DNA of 11,670 nucleotides from assembly GCA_029747585.1 (NCBI GenBank), contig JAPEVF010001271.1, forward strand, positions 1-11,670, read 5' to 3'. Every line of letters begins with the position of its first letter. Within the stretch, counting starts at the first letter, position 1. This stretch comes from Pleurotus djamor (Eukaryota > Basidiomycota > Agaricomycetes > Agaricales > Pleurotaceae). The position numbers were made by a program, and so were the translations under genes. Of the stretch, positions 1-9,557 are shown piece by piece. The notes under the pieces are model-generated. The model was given only the letters and a program-made list of their open reading frames with translations, had not been told where the DNA came from and ran no database searches.

Positions 1-835
1 TCTTGTGGAGTGGCCGGCGAGGGGTTGCCTGCCGCGGTGTTATTCGAGACTCCTCTTCTCCCCCTTGGATAACGTCTTGGCTTGATAAAACAGTAAGACT
101 ATATCAAGTAGGAGGTCTGATGGAAATAACACTGACCATCTCGAACTAGGACGAAACCTTGAAAGAATTGACCTCCACAAACGCCCATCCATGGGCTTTA
201 GTAGCGGATTCGTGCGCAGCTTCGAACCTTATATCTGCTTCTCATAGCGTGTCCAACTGTATATACTTTGATGCCGCGTGTTGCTACGAGTGCTCAAACT
301 GTGAGAAGAGAAGCTACCCCTGGAGCTCTCCTATCCATGTGCCAGACGGCGGCGCTTCTGCAAGTTAGCCGCCCTTTGTTTTTTGTGAAGAGCTACCGCC
401 ATGATCCAGATACGACTCTTACCAGGTCAGAACGTACTACGCCAAATTCACCGCCTCTGTGATGACGGACCTACTCTGCCTCATCTTCAGTGACATACGC
501 TATAAAGGGAGCTCGTGGCAATCGCAGTCTCTCCCTTGCGATTTGCTTGCGATCACATCGAGCGAACTCGTGTTGATCATTGCGGTAGATGGAGTCCGCT
601 TTTCACTTCCTGATTGGCTCAATCAAACAATTCAATTTGCAGCCATGGATCGACACCTTTGCTGTTAACGGTCAAGGCTCTTTTGGCTGATGGTCGCCGT
701 ACCTTGAAACTGTGCAAGACGACACGCTACATGCTCTGCCTCACTGCGATTACCCAAGCACCCCTCGCTCTTGAGAAACGAACGTGGTCGCCCAGACCAA
801 CACGCCGCGAGAAGATCTATGTGATCTCGCTTAGT

Positions 836-895
836 GTAAGTACACACCGTCCCATTGACGACCTTGTTTTTCGTAATAACGGCATGTATACGCAG
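836..895 (+). other. Intron-like segment with no assigned gene
   Basis: A 60-nt stretch begins GTAAGTA, has a TTGACG branch-like site near 856, and ends ACGCAG. This matches in size and signals the introns of the coding genes in this window. Upstream exon frames hit stops, and joining across it gives no long protein. It may belong to a non-coding transcript starting near the TATA-like motif at 501, to a 5' leader, or be chance. Confidence 0.3.
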
Positions 896-1310
896 TAACC
901 TTTCCTGGGTGTCTTTCCCCTCCCTCTCTCCGGGACGTGTCATCACTTGGGAGACTCATCAGCGGTCAAGCGAGCCTTTATGCCTAATCCAGCCAGAACC
1001 CCAAATCTTCGCCATACTGCCTGATTTTCACCTACTGTCAACCGTTGCTGTTGAGGTCATCGAATTTACTTCAGCACGTTTCGGAGATTCTTCCTTTCGA
1101 TTGATTCACCATCTCAAACGCACTTTGCGATGCAGCCCTACCGCCTACCGGCTTTTGTCGGCCTCTCTTCCACTTCATTGAACCGCAACCCAATCTGGCA
1201 AACCTTGTTCATCACTTCTCAGGCTTGCTGTTGCTCGGGATGCGCCCTCGACGGAAGGATCTATCCACCTCGCCCCTTCTGCATCACGGCTAAACGCACT
1301 TCGCACCCAA

Positions 1311-1372
1311 CCTTGATCATCTAGGTTTCATATTCCTCGGTCATCCCAGTGGTCATTCATTGATGATCAAGG
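1311..1372. repeat. 11-bp perfect inverted repeat
   Basis: CCTTGATCATC at 1311-1321 is the exact reverse complement of GATGATCAAGG at 1362-1372, with a 40-nt spacer. In RNA it could form a hairpin stem; in DNA it could be a paired protein-binding site, since each arm contains TGATCA. No target-site duplication or transposon ends were seen around it. Confidence 0.6.
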
Positions 1373-2223
1373 CATGGGGTTCCGGACTTTGCACTCTGCA
1401 ACTGTAATGCAGTACTTCCCATGGCCAAAATGGAGGTCATTTAGCCAAACTCTGTTCCACACTCCGTCCCCGGCGCATTGCGACCCAATGGCCTCTGTTA
1501 TGCTGTCGATTCGAGCTTCCTTCCGATTTGCACTGATGCTATTGATGGTTCATCCGCACACGATCACCACTGTACTTCATTTGGGCTCTCTTGTCGTCAT
1601 CCAAGTAACACGCTCCCTGAAATCCATTGAACAGCGCGCAATATTTTCGCAAGATCGTTTCAGCTTTCGTCTCCTACCCCTTGTCATTACTTCCCGTCGC
1701 GCCATCATGCTGGCTTCTAGCGTAATAGTATCCTTATTCCCAAATAACGTGTTGCGTGAATGACATACGGCCCTGATCTTTTCCAGTTCTGAACTTTGTC
1801 TTTCCTGACGGCAGGCTTGTCTCAAGGTCTAGATTGGAGCCCGCTGGGGATTTATCCGAGGTTGGAATAGCCTCTCGGCGATGTTAGTGGTATATTCATT
1901 TTGTTACCTTTCCCGTTCCCCTTTTCATATTCGAGTCAGATCAAGTCATGCAATCAGTGACTCCGAAACGAAACGGATAGATCTTGGTCGTCGCTGACTT
2001 GATTTCGGAAAACGTAATGAGGCCAGCAAGCCATTCCTTCTCCAATCTCAATATACCCGATACCTTCGGCCAATGCGATTCACCAGGGACACACGAACGG
2101 TTTTCCAGTCCACCTTCATTTCCCTGAGATGGAGTCATATCTGGATTGCGACTTTCTTGAATCTGTCAATGCTAGGGATGCAAATCTACGGACTTGACTG
2201 CATTGCTGACCAGCTACTGGGAA

Positions 2224-2388
2224 GCTATAAAGGGCTACGGAGTCAACAGGATTATCATCCCTTTCGACCCTACTGTTCTACTCATACAAAGTCATTCTCC
2301 CTTAACTGCGTTTCGCCCAACCCCCTACTCCTGTATCCCCACCATCCCCTCGTCCCCCCGCTAGCCTCATCACGCCTATTCAGTCAAA
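2224..2388 (+). promoter_or_regulatory. Likely core promoter and leader of the acetyltransferase gene
   Basis: A TATAAAG motif at 2226-2232 lies about 157 bp before the start codon. It is followed from about 2290 to 2380 by a leader very rich in C and T, with runs of C. This pair is common in filamentous fungal promoters. The 11-mer around the TATA motif also occurs exactly at 499-509. The leader ends in TTCAG just before the start codon, so a 5'UTR intron is possible. The transcription start was not located. Confidence 0.45.
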
Positions 2389-3512
2389 ATGCCTATCGCG
2401 GTGACAGCTGCTCCCTTCGCGCGTTTCTACGATCGTGTATCAGTCATCCCTCCATATGTGTGGGATGGACTACAGAAGAACGAATGGTATACTAATACCA
2501 TTTTGCCGCATTTGCTCAAGCGCTTGAAATGGGAATCGGACGGCTACGCTGCAAAGGCCTTCGATGGGGAATTTTGGATTACTTGTTCCACTCCAATTAG
2601 CGCGTCATCGTCTTCCTCGTCTGAGGCCGCCCTGGACCTGATGCTTTCGTGCACGAATGGTCCCGTGGGCAAGTATCCTATCTTCATAGCAACGACACAT
2701 CCCCATTCTTCCCTTTCCCCGGATTTCCTTCAGGAGCGCATGGCTGCAATCGTCGATCTGCTGTGCCAGACGGCTCACCCGTCTCGAGTGTATTCGGTAT
2801 ACGCTCCCAAACCGATTTCCGAGGCCTTTGCGAAGGAGTGGTCCACCCGAACAGGTATCCACCGTGAGCTTGAGTCGTACTACGACGCCAGGGTGTCATA
2901 CTGCACCAAAGGTACATTTGTCGATACCCCGATCAAAGCCTCAAACCAGCGTCTTGAATTTCGGCGTGCTGACGAGCGCGACCTCGTCCGCGTTGCTGAA
3001 CTTTGCTACGGCTTTGCCAGCGAATCTGTAAGCACCCACGTTTTATGTCTTTCTTGTCCAACGTTGCTGACTCGTATTTCTTTTCGCAGCCGCCCTTCCA
3101 ACATACGCAGGAGTCATCTGAGGTCGAAAGCCGTGCCCTCATTTCGCACCGCCTCGCGTGGATTCTACTGGCGGATGACCAAATCGTGTCTCTGGTAGCT
3201 GTCACCCGCAACACCCCTGTTGTCGCCACTATCACAAAAGTGTATACGCCTCCAGCTTTCCGCGGACACAAGTACGCAGAGAAGCTGGTGCGGCATGTGA
3301 CAAAAGTCTACCTACAGGAGAAAGACGTTGTCATGCTGTACGTCGGGTGGGGAAACCCTGCAGCAAAGGTGTATGGCCGCGTTGGCTATGCTGGGCTGTT
3401 GTGTGAAGATGGTTCTGTGAGAGAGTTGGGAATGGGTGGAAAGGTGCTGGGCGTCGATAGGTGGCTGGAGATTGGGTTTGACCAAGCCAAGGTGCACCTT
3501 GGTCATTGGTGA
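2389..3512 (+). CDS. GNAT-family N-acetyltransferase
   Basis: Two exons, 2389-3027 and 3090-3512, give 353 aa. The 62-nt intron (GTAAGC...CGCAG, branch CTGAC at 3066-3070) falls between codons. The start sits in an AAAATGCC context and is the first ATG after the pyrimidine-rich leader. The GNAT core is at about residues 150-330. Acetyl-CoA-binding motif A is seen as RGHKYA at 271-276, of the R-x-x-G-x-A type, after the beta strand IVSLVAVTRNTPVVATITKV. Near the end, NPAAKVYGRVGY at 302-313 is the typical alpha4/beta5 part of the fold. The first 140 residues are a family-specific N-terminal region with a Ser run. Proteins of this architecture are common in fungi and mostly have no known substrate, so small-molecule or protein acetylation cannot be told apart here. 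No signal peptide or membrane segment is seen, so it is likely cytosolic or nuclear. Confidence 0.88.
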
Positions 3513-4103
3513 TGCAGTGTCCAGTCCCCGAAAGTTCAAGCCTCTCTTTCTGACAGCCAGCGGTGCATTATACCCAACAAACGCGCTCGTGGGCACCCAA
3601 ACATTCAATCTTCATTCACCCTCACTCAGCCCTCACTCCATGGTATTGTTGCCTCCATCAATTATGGACATTCGCTGTCGTTATCTTTTTCGCGCTATCT
3701 ATCAGTTGAAGTCATAGAGACTTTATTTTTACTCAGTATGTAATGCCCTCCTTTGTAGCAAGTAGACTCCCAGAGTGTAGCTTATAATAACCGTATCATT
3801 GAATTAACCCTCGGACAATGATCGCCTGGCCCCGTTCCTGGATGTTAGATGTATGAGGGGTACCTGTCTTGAAATGGGATGAATAGAAGTGATGGCAGTC
3901 TCGGAAGCGTACATCAATATTCATCATTTTGTTTCGTTTGGATAGAGAGCAGATTGTGCTGCCTTGGCCAATTCTTTCTCCAAGTCTTCATTCTAGGTGA
4001 TTCGAGGGAATGAAAAAAAGTCAGTAACGTACACGAAGATGGAGCACTTCGCGCGACATACGAGGTTCACCGTAGGCGCCGCAGCCTCCTTCGACGCCAT
4101 CAT
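3513..4103. other. Convergent intergenic region
   Basis: This stretch separates the stop of the acetyltransferase gene (+) from the stop of the small membrane-protein gene (-), so it should hold both 3' untranslated regions. It is AT-richer around 3715-3800 and 3900-4020. I see no clear coding frame, RNA gene or repeat, and no perfect AATAAA signal. Confidence 0.5.
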
Positions 4104-4355
4104 CTACAAAACTCCACCTATTAGACAACGTATAACCCAAGAAACAGGCTCGAACGGAGATGTAATCACCTCTGAAACGGCATTATGGTAAGCCTCGGGA
4201 AGTGTCGTGCGGAAGTTGGCACATTACTGACCTCGATTGCGATTCATTCTAGCGCGGTGTGAGGAGTAGCCCAGATACAGGCCATAAACAGAGAGGGAGG
4301 CCAGAGAGTAAGTGACACCGCGTTGGAGGAGGTCGGGAAGAGGAAGTCGAGCCAT
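4104..4355 (-). CDS. Small single-pass membrane protein, tentatively COX14-like
   Basis: On the minus strand, exon 4355-4232 and exon 4171-4104 join over a 60-nt intron (GTCAGT...TTTCAG) to give 63 aa. The start has a strong AAAATGGC context. Residues 1-13 are short and basic with leucine-rich LPLPDLLQR. Residues 14-31 form one membrane helix ending in VYGLYLGYS, followed by a basic tail SSHRARMNRNR. This size and layout resemble COX14-type cytochrome c oxidase assembly proteins of the inner mitochondrial membrane, which are short, single-pass and have a Y-G-x-Y-L-type helix. The match is from memory of the pattern only. The second exon (residues 42-63, ending LIGGVL) is less certain because other acceptors lie downstream. 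Another small mitochondrial membrane protein is the main alternative. Confidence 0.45.
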
Positions 4356-4701
4356 TTTGGAGGAAATCAAGCCAAAGGAAAGTTGTTCTCGGACTCCGGA
4401 GCTGAGTCCAAACAAGCGCGCGACCTTGAACCCCTTTTCCAGTTGTAGTACCACTACCACGTCCTTCCGAAGCCCCATCATCGCATCGTCGCTAACTTGG
4501 GCTGCATCTGGCCCAGATTTGATATATTTATCTCATAAAAGCTCTCTTCAAGGTCCTCTTTCACTTTCTGGTGTATCAATATCCTGGTTGTATCCTGGTC
4601 GGTGCTTACAATTGTGATAGGAGCCACTATTCAAGCAATCACACTCGAGTTGTCAAAGTCCCATTGCTCACTTTTCATCACCGGTCCAGCATCTTATACT
4701 T
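4356..4701. promoter_or_regulatory. Divergent promoter region
   Basis: The small minus-strand gene starts at 4355 and the plus-strand membrane-protein gene at 4702, leaving about 346 bp shared upstream DNA. It contains an AT-rich core, TATATTTA at 4523-4530, with CATAAAA just after it. Both products are predicted membrane proteins, but co-regulation is only an inference from geometry. Confidence 0.4.
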
Positions 4702-6140
4702 ATGTGGGATAGTAGATATTATAAATTTGCTTATCTGGGTGTGTAAGTGATAAACCTCAATTACTACAAAAGTTCCGCCACCTGAGTTGTTTGATTAGCC
4801 CGCGGAAATTGCCCCCTAGTGTCGGCCTCAGCAACGAATATTTCGCTGGTATTCTGCGGATCTGGCTATTCCTTGCAATATGGTCAATAATCCTGGTCAT
4901 TTTTATCGGTGATTTCTTCACTTGGGATGTAAACCGTGCATTTCTACTCGCCTTCGTGTAAGTGCCCTATTTTTAGCGTTGTCAATCAATCATACCATGG
5001 CTCACTGCGAAACACATTTAACATTATAAGGTTGTGTTTAAACGTCATGGCCTTTGTTACGTACCGGCTCTCCTTCTCGCGCAAGCGAAACGAGACTGCT
5101 CACGATCTATGGATCAAGGTTTCTCAACCAATCGTCGAATTTGCGATGACCCTAATGCACTCGTCCTATCCCATTTCGCCCCCAGACCGACAGTTTCTTA
5201 CATGCGAGGAGCTATATGATTTCGACGATGTTCCAGAATTGGGATCAAAGCGAGTCCTCGACATTCTGGAAGAGTTAATCAGCACGTTGGGGTTTACAAA
5301 ACCCACAATCACTGACCCGACTCCCCCTGAATCTGGTTTTGCTCATGAGGAGGCGGCCGACAGCGACACCACGGTAGTGCGCAAGTTGTTGACTGACTTG
5401 GTGCGTTGCCCCTTCCCAACTGGTTCGCATGTACACTCATCCTTCATTTTGCTCTTAGCATACGGCAGTCTCGACATTGAAGCAGACCAAACAAATTGAT
5501 GACCCCACTTCCAGTGAGCCAACCATTTAGAGACGTCCATTTTTCGTTGTTGACGTCGGCGAACGCAAGAAAAACTTTTTGGGTTTTTGCAGCAGATTGA
5601 GACCAATATCGATTTGTTAAAGGATCTCACCCCCTTTCCGTAAGCGTGAAACCTCCTCCCTGGTCCTCTTCAACTTAAGCAAGGTGACTCTAGATATATC
5701 ATCCACTTTTGGGTCGTTACTCTGCTATACTGCGCTCTCTTGGTATGCCACCTTTCAAGGTTTCTCTTACTCAACTTAACACCCATGGTCGCAGCCATTC
5801 TTTTTCCTGGGAATGGGTTTTGTGTGTACGCCATCCTCTATGCTATTTGTAACGTCAACTCGTTTGTCTGCCTTTTCAGATGGCTTATAACCCCTTTTAG
5901 TCGCAGGCTTGTCTCCTCCAACTATTATATGGCGACAATCTCGATGGTCAGTGATTTTCCCGTGTGATTAAAAGTTGATACTGATGCAACATTGGCTTAC
6001 TCTCCCTGTTCGTACAGACGAAATCAATGCTTGTACGTATTCGGTGACACCTATTGCCCATACTACACTCAAACACACCTTTTCAGGTTCTAGACCTTGT
6101 GGCCTCACCGTCCCAGCTCGTCACCCTGTCATACACATAG
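4702..6140 (+). CDS. Multi-pass membrane protein of unknown family
   Basis: Ten exons keep one frame: 4702-4742, 4799-4957, 5031-5400, 5459-5513, 5570-5639, 5694-5742, 5795-5823, 5880-5946, 6018-6032 and 6087-6140, giving 302 aa. Most introns are 52-58 nt; the others are 71 and 73 nt. Hydrophobic segments lie at about 32-51 and 61-78. A soluble part at 79-230 is acidic and Ser/Thr/Pro-rich in the middle (about 155-185) and helical near its end (VVRKLLTDLHTAVSTLKQ). A second hydrophobic stretch at 233-262 could be a hairpin (YIIHFWVVTLLYCALL then PFFFLGMGFVWLI). A hairpin-loop-hairpin layout recalls reticulon-like ER or peroxisome proteins, but I saw no family motif and no dysferlin domain. 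The start ATG has a weak context, the ninth exon is only 15 nt, and the stop at 6138-6140 is the least certain part; more coding sequence could lie in 6141-6260. Confidence 0.6.
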
Positions 6141-6936
6141 GGGAATCGTTCTTCGCCATGTTTCGCAGACACCGCACCCGCGATGCAATTGTCGGAGCGN
6201 TTTTTTTTCCAAAGTCGGCTCGCTTCATGATGCTTATTAGAACATCAACTATCTAGCTGACAGCGAAAGCATCTCCCTGATAATCTATAATTTTCGTCCT
6301 CATGTAGTACTCCAACTTATATGTCCCTGTTATGTTCCCTATCTGGTGTGGACCCTGGGCGTCAATCGACTTCACACAAACTCAAACACAAACTTCGACA
6401 ACTGCTAAGCGCGGAGCATCAGTGGACGTTGGGAGAAACGGGCGTCGACGCCGTGGTGATCCAAACCATATTTGCGCCTTAGGTGCATGCTGATGCTTCC
6501 AAGGAGTAGTGTCACAGCGATAACCTCCGCGTCCCAAACTTGTCCCAAACTCAAGTTAACGTATCTCCATATCCGAATCTTACTTGCTTGTCATCTCAGC
6601 TTTATTTCGTAGGTCTCTAGACATCTCAGGTTCTTGTCTACCTGTCTGACAAAAGAATATCTTATCCCCAGAAAATGGCGCAAAAGGGCTTACATGGATC
6701 GCACTGCACTTGAATTCCCAGTGCATCCCAATTTGTATATTTGGCTCGCACCCCAGTGGGATTAAATCTGATGATGAACATATCTGGCTTGGTCCAGTGA
6801 CGCACAGGCGTCTTTCTGACATCAAAAGTTCGCTGTTACTACTCGGCCTGCCATCACGACCCATTTTTTCTACCCCACATCCTCGTTCTGGCTTCAAAAG
6901 GCCTGCCCATAACATACTTTCTCCCGTCATCTACCT
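6141..6936. other. Intergenic region, possible 3' exons then promoter
   Basis: The left part would be the 3' untranslated region of the membrane-protein gene, or hold unmodelled last exons: 5975-6256 is open in one frame, but in a different frame from the modelled last exon. A single N at 6200 lies directly before a run of eight T. The region 6256-6760 has only short open frames. From about 6840 to 6936 the plus strand is rich in C and T, as expected for the leader of the next gene. I see no clear TATA motif. Confidence 0.4.
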
Positions 6937-9109
6937 ATGAATGACGCATGGATGAAAGGTTTTCAGATACCAATGTGCCCATCGGTCGTGCATGAAGGGT
7001 CAGCTTCGTTCGCCGAGGTCACCGTCGATCCGTTGTACAGCTCCAGACGAGAAGTTATATTAGTCTATGTGACCCGGCTTATCGAAGACCCAAAATTTGA
7101 GGCGTATTACAATCTCTTCAAAGAAGGTGCTGTCGGGTAAGAAACCTCTCCACATTGCAAGTTGCAGCGCTCACATCGCTGGAAATAGACTCTTCAAAGC
7201 CCTCATTAGATCCCTAAGGCATGATAATGGTTCTTACTCGGAACACCTTTCCATCGCGACCTGCATGGATTCCGTCCGAGGCCGCCTGTCTACACTGCTA
7301 GAAACAACGGTATGTCATATTTTTGGGTCAGTTTCGGCGCGTCGGTCGGCGCAGCATCTCACTACACTTTTCACAGCTTGATGATACGCAGTTCCTTATG
7401 GAGTATAGGCAAGCAGCTCGGAATGATCAACGGGCCGCCTTCAGCAAGCCCGACGATGTCAAAATTGATTACCCTTCGCATGTTCTCTCCCTTCCTCCCG
7501 AACTCTTCTCCGACGAACAATTTCAACCTCCGGGCTCAATGAGATCCTTCTCTATCTTCGCCAACTTCAAGGAAACACTCGCTTTGGAGGACCACAGTTC
7601 CGAAGGACGTAAGTAACTCAGCGAAGACTCAGGAAGCACACGCCACCTGACTGCCATCCCTCCACAAACAGGCTTCCAGGCGACCTATCGCAAAGATCAA
7701 CACTTGTACGATGTACTCTGGACACTTCTGTGCCAAGGAGTTGAGCTATCACAAAACCCACGGATCTTCGATGAGAGCTGGAAACCCATGTCATACACAC
7801 GGCCTGTAGGAGATGTCCAAGGGGAGAAGCTATTTATTCTCCTCGACCGACCGAAAGGCCTCATGTTTGGCTCTCGTGTCTTTGGAAGTATCTACCGAGT
7901 CTCAAAGAACCCTGACTCAAGCTTTGTGCTCAAGCGTCAGTTGTCTGATTTCTGTTGATGTCGCTCCTCGTCAATCTTCGTTCACCCCTTTCCAGAGCCG
8001 CTTGGGACTTTGTTTTACATCCATAATACTCCGAATAACGTGCTGGCCAACTACGGCGGCGTCTCTATCTCGGGCCCTGTCTCATATGTCCTTCAGAGAG
8101 TCCTGGAAGACGATCGGGACAACTGGGCCGTCGAGTCGGAAGATACGGCCTACGTCATTCCAGGAAATCCGACCAGCGAACAAGGTGAAGGAGTTAGCCG
8201 ATGCCCTCCATCTTCCTTGAGTTCCTCGGTCAGCTCGAGCGCTAGCCCACCGTCACCGCATCACAAAAATACCAACGACCAATTCACGAGTCATCCATGG
8301 TTTATCCCACATCGCCCTTCGGCACTTGCTTTTGATAGCTCTGTCAGGCGATTGAGGCGCGCGCTACAGCGGGAACCTTTGAATAACCTCAATTCTGTGC
8401 AAAGGACGCCGTCGCCCCTCTCAATCACGCGTCCTCGACATGANTTCGCTTCATAGACCCAACGGCCCCGTTGGTGCTCGCCAACGAGCCTCTATATTGG
8501 CGGCCATTCCCAAACGAGCCGACGAGACACTGACATCGAAGCGTGTGCTCGTCCGTCCAAATCAGATGAATCAACGGTCCCTCATCTCTGCAAGTCGGCC
8601 GCTAGAGTTAAGGAAGGAAAATATTTCCTCGGAGGCTGCAGGCAGCACCCAGCACATCATAATTCCGGAATTACCATTAGCTCCACCTCCACCGCTTGAA
8701 GCACGTCCATCGACTTCATGCCCAGCTACTTCTGCATTGGCACAGACCAGCGGAGCATCTGACAGTGACTCCCCAATACAGGGCCCGTCGGCGACATCTT
8801 CCTTCGGTTCCATAATCAACTGCTACAGCCGAGCATCCAGTTCGGGTCGCAACAGTCCTCACGTTCTATCTGCCACATCTGTGCATACCGAGGTCACTCG
8901 TACCGAGAACAATGGGGTCGTCGTTATCAACAACTTTGAGCAGAAGTTTTACATCCGTCGCGGAGACACGTTTAATGGAGCCATTCACGGCGGGACCGCT
9001 GGAGGGCGTAGGAACCTGAATACTGGTCAGTCGACGTTCGTTGATCTCGTTGGCGTACTTGGAAAAACTGACCTCTGCGTTCCTAGTATCGGAAGTTCTC
9101 AATGCATGA
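6937..9109 (+). CDS. Conserved-looking protein of unknown function, 622 aa
   Basis: Six exons: 6937-7136, 7189-7309, 7377-7608, 7672-7935, 7996-9025 and 9087-9109. Introns are 52, 67, 63, 60 and 61 nt, with canonical ends and CTGAC-type branch sites in at least two. All phases agree if the N at 8444 is not counted as a base; otherwise the frame breaks near residue 422. Residues 1-335 look folded, with mixed helix and strand: IEDPKFEAYYNLFKEG near 50-65, LYDVLWTLLCQGVEL and SYTRPVGDVQGEKLFILLD near 205-245, and FYIHNTPNNVLANYGGVSIS just after residue 278. Residues about 336-570 are Ser/Pro-rich and probably disordered. The last 49 residues become ordered again (VVVINNFEQKFYIRRGDTF). There is no signal peptide or membrane segment. 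I do not recognise the family and assign no function. The start ATG has a weak context but follows a pyrimidine-rich leader. The last intron is inferred; without it the frame would run to 9246. Confidence 0.72.
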
Positions 9110-9557
9110 ACGTTTTCTCCACTCCCCATTGTATTTTGTATTTTGTTTGTATCTTACCACATCCTCCCATGGTCGATGATCATGCAAGAGACTGTCGTTG
9201 CTTGGCTCATGTTTTCCGGCCCAAATCTCTCCATGAAACACTCTAATGTCAGGGATAGTTCTGTATATTACTCGGAACCGTTGAACGTGCATAGCCCCGT
9301 CGCCCAATAGCCGTGCTCAAGTTGACATCTTGTCAATCAACGGATTGGGCGCCAATGTGTATGATCGGTTGTGAGGTGTTTGTGTAGCGAGAACAAAGGA
9401 ATCCAGGGCTCCGCGCAATCGACCCATACTTGAACAAAGGGCATCCAACCAATGCTCTTCTCACAATAGCCCTTTCGTCCTCACCACTTTTTTCTTCTGC
9501 CTCTTTGTACATACGCAGCGCTCCCTCCATTTTTTGTCGACTTCGAACGCTCGGTAT
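9110..9557. promoter_or_regulatory. Promoter region of the PKA gene with CCAAT cluster
   Basis: Between the stop of the 622-aa gene and the kinase start. CCAAT occurs at 9304-9308, 9352-9356 and 9449-9453, and in reverse (ATTGG) at 9344-9348. In fungi CCAAT is bound by the HAP/NF-Y complex; use here is inferred. A CT-rich stretch from about 9460 to 9535 is probably the leader. No clear TATA motif was seen. Confidence 0.45.
9301..9351. repeat. Nested inverted repeat upstream of PKA
   Basis: Outer arms CGCCCAAT (9301-9308) and ATTGGGCG (9344-9351) are perfect 8-bp reverse complements. Inside them TTGACA (9322-9327) and TGTCAA (9331-9336) form a second perfect 6-bp dyad with a 3-nt centre. The outer arms each contain a CCAAT box, so the symmetry places two CCAAT boxes in opposite orientation. 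It lies about 200-257 bp before the kinase start. Confidence 0.6.

Larger units (their letters stand above)
1..2223. other. Long region without a supported gene
   Basis: About 2.2 kb with open frames of at most about 130 codons in any direction. None shows a recognisable family, a good start context or a consistent splice pattern, so I call no protein here. What it does hold: a TATA-like motif at 501-507, an intron-like segment at 836-895 and an 11-bp inverted repeat at 1311-1321/1362-1372. Much of 900-1330 is rich in C and T on the plus strand, as in fungal promoters and leaders. It may be a long upstream region of the acetyltransferase gene, a non-coding transcript, or a gene too decayed to read. 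The first 72 bases are open in frame 1 up to a TAA and could be the tail of a gene outside the window, but nothing supports that further. Confidence 0.5.

Noticed and set aside
666..690. Kinase-like string GQGSFG just before a stop
   Set aside because: Six residues only; no other kinase motif follows in any frame.
589..835. Frame with an ATG at 589 and three stops, possibly a gene decayed by C-to-T changes (CGA to TGA, CAG to TAG)
   Set aside because: Three stops in about 82 codons is close to the random expectation, so decay is not shown by the sequence.
1374..1763. 129-codon open frame on the plus strand
   Set aside because: No family motif, no good start context, and biased towards residues expected from CT-rich DNA; likely chance.
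6580..6930. 116-codon minus-strand frame
   Set aside because: No recognisable content, and it overlaps the likely promoter of the 622-aa gene.
8440..9246. Separate 268-codon gene starting at the N
   Set aside because: Its ATG overlaps the N; removing the N merges it with the upstream exon, and the last intron (9026-9086) gives a shorter end.
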